Shown: positions 1 to 4,750 of the stretch, one piece after another
Numbering within the stretch: the stretch's first letter is position 1
Layout: each line of letters starts with the position of its first letter
Assembly (NCBI GenBank): GCA_022567855.1
Contig: JADFGE010000163.1
Location: 1 to 6,915 of the forward strand
Length of the DNA stretch: 6,915 bases
DNA from: Planctomycetota bacterium
GTDB lineage: Bacteria > Planctomycetota > Phycisphaerae > Phycisphaerales > SM1A02
Direction: 5' to 3'
Translations under genes and position numbers: made by a program
Notes under the pieces: model-generated
Told to the model about the DNA's origin: nothing
The model's input: the letters and a program-made list of their open reading frames with translations, nothing else
Database searches by the model: none

Positions 1-844
1 CCTCGAAGATCTGTTCGAGGATTTTCGATTGGAACAAACGAAAAGCCTTCGGTGTGAGTTGATACCCCTCGCGCGTGAATTCGAGGCCTTGGCGCTCTGC
101 CATTTCGCGCAAGTAATCCTGAATCTGCTGTTGAAGCGACTGGAGCTGCTCGATATCGCCGGGCTCAGCGAACTCGGCGAGCGCTTCCATGTCGATCAGT
201 CCGATCTGCGCTGATTCCCTTGCCTCGCGAAGTTGTTCCAGAAGCCGATCGATCATCTCAAGTTCTTCTTTGATCGCCAGCGCTTCGGGCACAGTCATCG
301 GCGTGCGGCCGGTGAAATCGTATTTCGCCGCGAGTTCGTCGACCTGGTATTTCTCACCCAGCCGCTGGACTAGGTGCAGTAGTTGACGCGCGAACGGAGA
401 CTGTTCGTCCTCAACCCGATACCACAGCGCTTCAAGGTCACGAAGTTGCTCAGTCTCGAACTCTCGATCAAATGTCTTGACGAGTGAATCGGGCGGCTGC
501 ATATCACGGCCAAGATCGACATACGCTCGGCGGGCGCGTTCCTGCACCCGTTCGGTTTCATAGGTTGACAGGATCTTGCGCTTGCGCTCCAGGAGCATCG
601 CGATCAGCGCGTCGATGCTCGGCCCGAATCCCCTGATCTGACTGGGATCGATGTGAATCGCCCGCGCCAGCTCTTCTTCGGTCAATCGGCGCATGTTCCC
701 GAACATGAGCATGTGCTCAAAGGCCGAGGAAACCATGTCCGGCGGCTCAGCCGTCGGCGGCGGAAAGTTCTTGGGGTCGTACGCCTGGTACGTATGAATG
801 ATCCCGCCGAGGCGATTGCGTGGCTTTGCTGATTGATCAGACAT
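1..844 (-). CDS. N-terminal part of a probable VWA-family partner of the AAA+ ATPase (runs off left edge)
   Basis: The frame is open from the ATG at 844-842 to the left edge, giving 281 residues. It starts MSDQSAKPRNRLGGIIHTYQ and is rich in charged helices. A short helical block (about 50-100) contains IRGFGPSIDALIAMLLERKR. A second conserved-looking block (175-208) begins YDFTGRTPM and continues into a long amphipathic helix, and the visible part ends TPKAFRLFQSKILEQIFE. From memory, this layout and these phrases belong to the long N-terminal region of VWA (von Willebrand factor A) proteins encoded next to MoxR/chelatase-I-like ATPases. The VWA domain and its MIDAS metal site would lie past the edge, so they are not seen. 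Start choice is soft: no clear Shine-Dalgarno sequence precedes the ATG, and an in-frame TTG lies at 850. It starts 19 bp after the methyltransferase stop and is probably translated by coupling. The inferred role is substrate or partner recognition for the ATPase. Confidence 0.62.
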   Translation of the reverse strand, partial: MSDQSAKPRNRLGGIIHTYQAYDPKNFPPPTAEPPDMVSSAFEHMLMFGNMRRLTEEELARAIHIDPSQIRGFGPSIDALIAMLLERKRKILSTYETERVQERARRAYVDLGRDMQPPDSLVKTFDREFETEQLRDLEALWYRVEDEQSPFARQLLHLVQRLGEKYQVDELAAKYDFTGRTPMTVPEALAIKEELEMIDRLLEQLREARESAQIGLIDMEALAEFAEPGDIEQLQSLQQQIQDYLREMAERQGLEFTREGYQLTPKAFRLFQSKILEQIFE

Positions 845-863
845 GAGCAAATGGCGACGGCAG

Positions 864-1910
864 TCAAGAATCTCTGTTGAGACGAGGATCATCAAACCGG
901 TACTGACTCGCCCTCAAGTACTCCTCAACTTTCTCAATCGCCAGCCATTTCCGGCCCAACTTCTCCGCCACCATCCCTGTCGTGTTGGAGCCCGCAAAAG
1001 GATCGACGACGAGATCATCCTCGTCTGTTAGGAGTCTGATGAAGAACTCCGGCAACGTCGCGGGGAATCGTGCCGGATGGCGTTTCATACCGGCATCCTT
1101 GCAACGCTTCGTGTAGCGGTCGTTTGCGGCGTTGTTCCCGAATACTAAGAAATCGGACGGGGTACCGTCATCAACAACATTCGACGTGATCGAACCGCCC
1201 GGAGAGACGCTCTTGAACGACTCCTTGATCGCGTGCCCAGAGGGTCTTGTAGTTCGTCGGATTTTTCGCTGATTGAGCCGGATCATGTCGGCACTGTAGG
1301 GTCGGAGCACATTCCGGTTGTCGGCCTTGGGCCAAGGCGTCTTGGCGAGCCACCATACATGCTCCACCGAGTCCTTAACGCGAATGCGCCGGACAGTGAC
1401 CCACTCGGCCGGCATAGGCATCTTCGCCGGGTTGTACCAAAACAACTCCTGCGCCAGGTGGAACCCGATCTCTTCGACTAGATAGATGAGAAGCTTGAAG
1501 TGATAGAGTGAACGTGTTGGTCTGCCGGCGTTGTAACTACCTCCTATGTTGAGAACGAAGCTCCCATCTTCCCGGAGCACGCGGAATATCTCGCGTGCAA
1601 AGGGTGCGAACCAGTCGATGTAATCCGTCTTGTCAGCGTTCCCATACTCCTTCTTAAAATGGAGCGCATAGGGGGGCGACGTTATCACGAGATTCACCGA
1701 GTCGTCGGGAATGGATCTGAGAACATCTGCACTGTCGCCGTGGATCGCATGGCCGAAGCTGCTGCTGTAGTATGGCTGGATTCCGGCCGGAAGTTCGGGG
1801 GGGCGGAACGATGGATAATGGAACTGTGGCTGCGCTAGATTGGTCATGTCAAGGACGGGAGTAGGGGTTTGTTCGGATGATGAGCGATCATATAGCCTTC
1901 TACATCTCAT
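864..1910 (-). CDS. PvuII-like N4-cytosine-specific DNA methyltransferase (beta-type motif order)
   Basis: The 348-residue protein would transfer a methyl group from S-adenosylmethionine to a base in a short DNA site. The catalytic motif IV TSPPYAL is at 77-83. The AdoMet-binding motif I, DPFAGSNTTG, comes late, at 303-312, just after HPARFPATLPEFFIRLL (278-294). The order IV then I is the beta arrangement. From memory, the phrases KKEYG, DYIDWF, IRVKD, WPK and RPSGH, plus the C-terminal block, match M.PvuII (CAGCTG, m4C) closely along its length, so N4-cytosine methylation is likely; the actual target is not proven. The ATG at 1910 follows GGAAGGA at a good distance and overlaps the ATPase stop by 11 bp. 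A later ATG at 1847 lacks a ribosome binding site, but the first 21 residues are not conserved-looking. No endonuclease is visible beside it. Hand counts on a few lines suggest somewhat lower GC (about 48-58%) than the ATPase (about 55-63%), compatible with transfer. Confidence 0.93.
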   Translation of the reverse strand: MRCRRLYDRSSSEQTPTPVLDMTNLAQPQFHYPSFRPPELPAGIQPYYSSSFGHAIHGDSADVLRSIPDDSVNLVITSPPYALHFKKEYGNADKTDYIDWFAPFAREIFRVLREDGSFVLNIGGSYNAGRPTRSLYHFKLLIYLVEEIGFHLAQELFWYNPAKMPMPAEWVTVRRIRVKDSVEHVWWLAKTPWPKADNRNVLRPYSADMIRLNQRKIRRTTRPSGHAIKESFKSVSPGGSITSNVVDDGTPSDFLVFGNNAANDRYTKRCKDAGMKRHPARFPATLPEFFIRLLTDEDDLVVDPFAGSNTTGMVAEKLGRKWLAIEKVEEYLRASQYRFDDPRLNRDS

Positions 1911-3315
1911 ACGTGATCCTTCCGTGGCGTTGGGAGCGGGAGATGCGATCGGTCACATATAGTCCGGCGAGAACGAACTCGACACAAGACGCTCGCACGG
2001 CGGGACTCTCGGCCGGGTTGACCTCGAACGCTTTCTCCCAGGCCGGCGGCACCCGTTCGAGTCGTTCGGCGTATGCAGACGACGGCAGCATGTCGCCGAC
2101 CTCGATCTTCACGCCTTGGGCAAAGATATCGCTGATCTCACCCAGCCCGTGTTCATCGACGTACTCCTCGAAGATCGTCTGAATAGCCTCGGCCGTGATC
2201 GCGTCGATGACCTGGCGTTCGGTCATCTGGTGACTACCCATCATGTCCAGTTCGAGCTTGCCGATGCTCGAGGCGTATAGATGCCCGAGATCGCTGATAC
2301 GGGGAACGGTCGGCCGCTCGCCGAGACGGATCGCGCGCTGCCGGGCGTTGGCGATCATGGTGCGATAGTTAGCGATACTGAAGCGGGCGCTGACGCCGGA
2401 CTGTTGGTCAACGTACTTGCTCTTGCGGGCGCAGATGCTGATCTGCTCGATGATTTCTTCCATGAAGGGGGGCACGAGGACGGGGTACTCGCCATCGAGG
2501 CTCACCGACGCTTCCTGTTTCATGATGGCGATGCCGATATCGCGCTGCCGCGGGTAGTGCGTCTGGATCGTCGACCCGATGCGGTCCTTGAGTTGCGGGA
2601 TCACCTTGCCGGAGCGGTTGTACGTCATCGGGTTGGCGGAGAACAGGATCAGCACGTCGATCTCGAATCTGACGGGATAGCCGCGGATCTGTACGTCGCG
2701 CTCCTCGAGAATGTTGAACAGGCCGACTTGAACGAGCTCGTCGAGATCGGGCAGCTCGTTCATGGCGAAAATACCGCGGTGCATGCGCGGGATCAATCCG
2801 AAATGTAACGCCTCTTCTGCGGAAAGGCTGGCCCCTGAGGCGAGCTTGGCCGGATCGATCTCACCAATGATGTCAGCGAACTTTGTGCCGGGCGAGAGTC
2901 GCTCCGCGTAACGCTCCTCGCGCGGCCACCACGCGATGGGGATCTCGTCCTCGGATCGGGTCGTGACACATTCCCGGCCGGGCTTGGTGATCGGGTGATA
3001 TGGATCCTCATGAACCGGACATCCCGGAATGTCGAGGTATGGCAAATACTCATCGAGGAATCGGATCAGCGAGCGCATGAGGCGACTCTTGGCCTGCCCC
3101 TTTTCGCCAAGAAAGAGCATGTCGTGTTCGGCGATGAGGCCGTTGTTGATCTCAGGGATGACCGTGTCGTCAAACCCGATGATTCCGGGAAACAGTTCGT
3201 CACCCGCGCTCAGGGCGGTGATGAAGTTGTCACGCAGTTCCCGCTTGATCGGCTTGGACTGCCATCCACTTGCGCGGAGTTCTTTGAGCGTCGTTGGTCT
3301 GCAAGTTGCGTGCAT
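1900..3315 (-). CDS. AAA+ ATPase of the MoxR / magnesium-chelatase subunit I type
   Basis: This 471-residue cytoplasmic P-loop ATPase has a complete set of motifs. An N-terminal region TTLKELRASGW...LFPGIIGFDDTV (8-52) leads to Walker A GEKGQAKS (70-77). Walker B is GIFAMNELPDLDE (181-193), with Asn where the usual Asp stands; as I remember, close relatives also read NE here. Sensor 1 is LFSANPM (224-230). The probable arginine finger is R245 in LKDRIGS, and a helical C-terminal lid region follows. Relatives are often mis-named sigma-54-interacting regulators or magnesium chelatases, but there is no sigma-54 GAFTGA loop and no chlorophyll gene nearby. The family usually acts with a VWA protein to remodel or activate client proteins; that is family knowledge, and the client here is unknown. 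It is the first gene of the minus-strand operon. Upstream AAGGA lies about 10 nt before the ATG, and the conserved N-terminus supports this start. Confidence 0.9.
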   Translation of the reverse strand: MHATCRPTTLKELRASGWQSKPIKRELRDNFITALSAGDELFPGIIGFDDTVIPEINNGLIAEHDMLFLGEKGQAKSRLMRSLIRFLDEYLPYLDIPGCPVHEDPYHPITKPGRECVTTRSEDEIPIAWWPREERYAERLSPGTKFADIIGEIDPAKLASGASLSAEEALHFGLIPRMHRGIFAMNELPDLDELVQVGLFNILEERDVQIRGYPVRFEIDVLILFSANPMTYNRSGKVIPQLKDRIGSTIQTHYPRQRDIGIAIMKQEASVSLDGEYPVLVPPFMEEIIEQISICARKSKYVDQQSGVSARFSIANYRTMIANARQRAIRLGERPTVPRISDLGHLYASSIGKLELDMMGSHQMTERQVIDAITAEAIQTIFEEYVDEHGLGEISDIFAQGVKIEVGDMLPSSAYAERLERVPPAWEKAFEVNPAESPAVRASCVEFVLAGLYVTDRISRSQRHGRITYEM

Positions 3316-3535
3316 AGCGCGGCGGTCCTTCGCTGATTCCTCGGCCGGGCAGGCGTGCCGGGCCCGGCCTTGGATGCTAGGCAGTGTTCGGCGGTGGCGA
3401 GCCGGCGGTTGAGTGAAACCGCCCTTGTGTCGTGAGCACCGAGGCCAGCCGTTTCGGCGACGCAGCCATGCTGGCGGGCCGGCGGCTCGGCGGTTACGAT
3501 GTGTGCTGTGGATCTAGCTAATAAGGTGCATAAAT
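3316..3535. promoter_or_regulatory. Divergent intergenic region between the ATPase operon and the peroxiredoxin gene
   Basis: This region of about 220 bases separates two genes read away from each other, so it should hold both promoters. The left part is very GC-rich. One inverted repeat is GGCCGGG (3343-3349) with CCCGGCC (3363-3369). A tighter hairpin is GGCGGTT (3404-3410), loop gagtga, AACCGCC (3417-3423). The right end becomes AT-richer. A weak candidate promoter for the peroxiredoxin is TTACGA (3494-3499) and TAATAA (3519-3524), spaced 19 bp, which is longer than ideal. I see no convincing minus-strand promoter and no known operator. No open frame here looks like a real gene. Confidence 0.4.
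3404..3423. repeat. Inverted repeat / hairpin, 7-bp stem and 6-base loop
   Basis: GGCGGTT and AACCGCC are perfect reverse complements separated by gagtga. No T-run follows on either strand, so a classical intrinsic terminator is unlikely. It lies about 90 bases upstream of the ATPase start and about 125 upstream of the peroxiredoxin start, so it could be an operator or part of a leader RNA. Confidence 0.4.
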
Positions 3536-3540
3536 AGGAG
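3536..3540 (+). promoter_or_regulatory. Ribosome binding site that decides the peroxiredoxin start
   Basis: AGGAG ends 7 bases before the ATG at 3548 and only 4 bases before the in-frame GTG at 3545. The normal spacing favours the ATG. Confidence 0.7.
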
Positions 3541-3547
3541 ATCGGTG

Positions 3548-4036
3548 ATGACATTGAACCAGGGTGACGCCGCGGTCGGATTCAAGCTGCTCGCCAAGGT
3601 GGGCGACGAGGTGGACGTCAGCGCGTTCATCGGGAAGGACCGGGTCGTTCTTTTGTTTTTCCCGCTGGCCTTCAGCCCGGTGTGTACGGACGAAATGTGC
3701 CATTTTCGAGACAATTGGACCCAATGGGAGGGGCTGGAGGCGAAGGTTTTTGGCATCAGTGTCGACAGCCCATTTGTGACGGATCGGTTCCGCCAGGAAA
3801 ATCAGGTCCCGTTCCCGATCCTCTCGGACTTCAACAAAGAGGTCTGTACTCAGTACGGCGTCGTGCACGAGGAACTCATCGGGCTCAAGGGTGTCGCGAA
3901 GCGGTCGGCGTTCGTCATCTCAGCCGACGGCAAGATTGCCTACAAATGGGTGACCGACGATCCCCGCGTCCAAGTTCCGTTCGATGAGATCAAGACTGCG
4001 GTTCAAGCAGCGGGGGCGGCTCAGGTCGCGACCTGA
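3548..4036 (+). CDS. Peroxiredoxin, PrxQ/BCP/AhpE-like
   Basis: The 162-residue cytoplasmic thiol peroxidase reduces hydrogen peroxide and organic hydroperoxides. The peroxidatic motif is FFPLAFSPVCT (37-47), with Ser in the Thr position of the PxxxT/SxxC signature and peroxidatic Cys46. The conserved active-site Arg is probably R119 in KRSAFVIS, and a thioredoxin-fold core surrounds it. A second cysteine, Cys51, sits exactly five residues after Cys46 (C-TDEM-C). That is the spacing of the resolving cysteine in PrxQ/BCP enzymes, which suggests a 2-Cys intramolecular disulfide recycled by thioredoxin; the general sequence also resembles one-Cys AhpE. A third cysteine, Cys100, lies further on. 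Length is normal for the family. The gene stands alone: divergent from the ATPase operon, with no intact gene for about 700 bases downstream. An alternative start is the GTG at 3545, adding one residue. Confidence 0.92.
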   Translation: MTLNQGDAAVGFKLLAKVGDEVDVSAFIGKDRVVLLFFPLAFSPVCTDEMCHFRDNWTQWEGLEAKVFGISVDSPFVTDRFRQENQVPFPILSDFNKEVCTQYGVVHEELIGLKGVAKRSAFVISADGKIAYKWVTDDPRVQVPFDEIKTAVQAAGAAQVAT

Positions 4037-4138
4037 AAACTCAAGGGTTGCCCAGTCGAACTGAATCCCACGGCAAACGTACGGCCGCGATCGCGCAGAT
4101 GAACGAACGGGGCTGGCCGGCTATCATCTCCCCACCAA

Positions 4139-4180
4139 GCGGGCGTAATCTATTGGTAGAGCGTCAGCCTTCCAAGCTGT
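4139..4180 (+). pseudogene. 5' half of a tRNA-Gly(TCC) gene, 3' half missing
   Basis: The acceptor 5' strand GCGGGCG (4139-4145) is followed by TA, then a D-arm region ending GGTAGAGCG. Next is an anticodon arm with stem TCAGC (4164-4168), loop CTTCCAA (4169-4175) and stem GCTGT (4176-4180). The anticodon TCC (4171-4173) reads GGA glycine codons. The stretch from GGTAGAGCG through the anticodon arm looks essentially identical to bacterial tRNA-Gly(TCC). After it no T-arm (TTCGA-type loop) and no closing acceptor strand CGCCCGC can be found nearby. The D-stem is also altered, and the first anticodon-stem pair is T-T. I therefore call it a non-functional fragment. Confidence 0.65.
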
Positions 4181-4200
4181 TTCAGACCCCGGCTCCCCAT

Positions 4201-4238
4201 GCGGAGGCGGCGGTCTTCATGCATGAGCACACCTCCGC
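4201..4238. repeat. Inverted repeat GCGGAGG/CCTCCGC enclosing a 10-bp palindrome
   Basis: GCGGAGG (4201-4207) pairs with CCTCCGC (4232-4238). Between them is the perfect palindrome TCATGCATGA (4217-4226). It lies right after the tRNA fragment. There is no T-run after it, so it is not an obvious terminator. Confidence 0.4.
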
Positions 4239-4254
4239 CACAGTCGAGTACACC

Positions 4255-4269
4255 TCTACCTGTGGTAGA
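4255..4269. repeat. Short hairpin TCTACC-TGT-GGTAGA
   Basis: A 6-bp perfect stem with a 3-base loop. A second short inverted repeat, CTGATC-TG-GATCAG, follows at 4298-4311, and a third, CCGACG-TTTCT-CGTCGG, at 4366-4382. They could be parts of one structured RNA or relics of repeats; I recognise no known RNA family. Confidence 0.35.
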
Positions 4270-4323
4270 CGCGCGCTGTCGAGACCTAAAGCCAGACCTG
4301 ATCTGGATCAGCTCATAGATCGC

Positions 4324-4521
4324 TCAGGTCGCATTCAAACAAACAGTAGCTGCGGTGGGAGGCTGCCGACGTTTCTCGTCGGTAAAGCAAACGGACAGTC
4401 TTGAGGCCGTTGTTGCCGCCGGTCGTCTCTTGGAGAACGGCGCTTCGCACGGCCCCCAGGCGGTCAGCAGGATCAGCAGGTCGAGGATGCCAACGGCGCC
4501 GGCGGTGGAGCCGGGCGAAGG
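4324..4521 (-). pseudogene. Remnant of a secreted-protein C-terminus with dockerin-like WGPC motif
   Basis: The frame read from 4521 gives PSPGSTAGA then VGILDLLILLTAWGPC (4494-4447) and runs on to a TGA at 4326-4324. The pattern VGxxDLLxLLxxWGPC resembles the half-repeat (dockerin/EF-hand-like) seen near the ends of many planctomycete extracellular proteins. The usual acidic calcium-loop residues (DxNxDG) just before it are missing, and a TGA (4524-4522) interrupts the frame directly upstream. There is no start codon or ribosome binding site. The residues after WGPC look unselected. I read it as a decayed tail of a lost or rearranged gene. Similarity is by eye only. Confidence 0.5.
4366..4382. 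repeat. Hairpin CCGACG-TTTCT-CGTCGG
   Basis: A 6-bp perfect stem with a 5-base loop. It lies inside the decayed minus-strand reading frame, downstream of its WGPC motif. No T-run follows on either strand. Confidence 0.35.
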
Positions 4522-4645
4522 TCAAATGAGATATCTCGGGCCATCCGACGGCAACCAATTCTTCTTGTCAATTTTGGGAGTTTCTGCAAGAGCGGCCCTG
4601 GGCCGGAACATCCTTTAGAGTTCGGACCCATTCAGTAAGGTGCCG

Positions 4646-4663
4646 GCGTTGTGACAGCAACGC
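4646..4663 (+). promoter_or_regulatory. Leader hairpin GCGTTG-TGACAG-CAACGC
   Basis: A 6-bp perfect stem with a 6-base loop, about 90 bases before the dehydrogenase start. It may be part of the untranslated leader together with the hairpin at 4709-4729, or an operator. I cannot identify a convincing sigma-70-type promoter nearby; TTGTCA at 4565-4570 has no matching -10 box. Confidence 0.35.
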
Positions 4664-4708
4664 GTGGGTGGTCGCCAACAGTTTCCGGCGTCAATGTTCC
4701 GTGTGTGC

Positions 4709-4729
4709 TGCGTCGAGCAAATCGACGCA
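4709..4729 (+). promoter_or_regulatory. Perfect 8-bp leader hairpin directly before the Shine-Dalgarno sequence
   Basis: TGCGTCGA (4709-4716), loop GCAAA, TCGACGCA (4722-4729). It ends 6 bases before the ribosome binding site at 4736, a position where it could affect translation initiation or mRNA stability of the dehydrogenase. It is not followed by a T-run, so it is not a terminator. No known riboswitch is recognised. Confidence 0.5.
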
Positions 4730-4735
4730 TCCTTC

Positions 4736-4744
4736 AGGAGGAGA
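4736..4744 (+). promoter_or_regulatory. Strong ribosome binding site that sets the dehydrogenase start
   Basis: AGGAGGAGA lies 6-9 bases before the ATG at 4751. It makes this ATG the start, rather than an in-frame codon at 4664 that would add 29 residues in front of the signal peptide. Confidence 0.85.
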
Positions 4745-4750
4745 ATCAAA

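Larger units (their letters stand above)
4037..4750. other. Long gene-free stretch with a tRNA fragment, gene remnant and hairpins
   Basis: There are about 710 bases between the peroxiredoxin stop and the dehydrogenase start. The open frames here lack ribosome binding sites and recognisable protein motifs. The region does hold the 5' half of a tRNA-Gly gene (4139-4180), a run of small inverted repeats (about 4201-4382), a decayed minus-strand frame with a WGPC motif (4324-4521) and a two-hairpin leader (4646-4729). It reads like a site of past insertion and deletion rather than a compact promoter region. No intrinsic terminator with a T-run follows the peroxiredoxin. Confidence 0.6.

Noticed and set aside
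2281..2808. 175-residue plus-strand open frame inside the ATPase gene
   Set aside because: It is antisense to the conserved Walker B and sensor region of the ATPase, has no ribosome binding site, and its sequence is an Asp/Ala/Leu-rich shadow typical of GC-rich antisense frames.
1900..3315. Sigma-54 activator or true magnesium chelatase subunit
   Set aside because: No GAFTGA loop, no DNA-binding domain and no chlorophyll biosynthesis genes; the features fit the broader MoxR/chelatase-I-like ATPases.
4201..4311. Terminator for the peroxiredoxin or tRNA
   Set aside because: Several hairpins are present but none is followed by a T-run, and they are 165 bases or more from the peroxiredoxin stop.
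4048..4404. 118-codon plus-strand frame after the peroxiredoxin
   Set aside because: It starts at a TTG without a ribosome binding site and reads straight through the tRNA-Gly fragment; no protein-like motifs.
4324..4440. Possible riboswitch (c-di-GMP-like GGTAAAGCAAACGG stretch)
   Set aside because: Only scattered similarity to GEMM-type motifs; the required core and tetraloop/receptor are not visible and no gene follows on the plus strand within the expected distance.
4355..4618. 87-codon plus-strand frame
   Set aside because: It is antisense to the WGPC remnant, which is the frame with recognisable sequence, and has no ribosome binding site.
4664..4750. 29-residue N-terminal extension of the dehydrogenase
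   Set aside because: The extension spans the leader hairpin and the Shine-Dalgarno sequence and would bury the signal peptide; the ATG at 4751 is clearly better.
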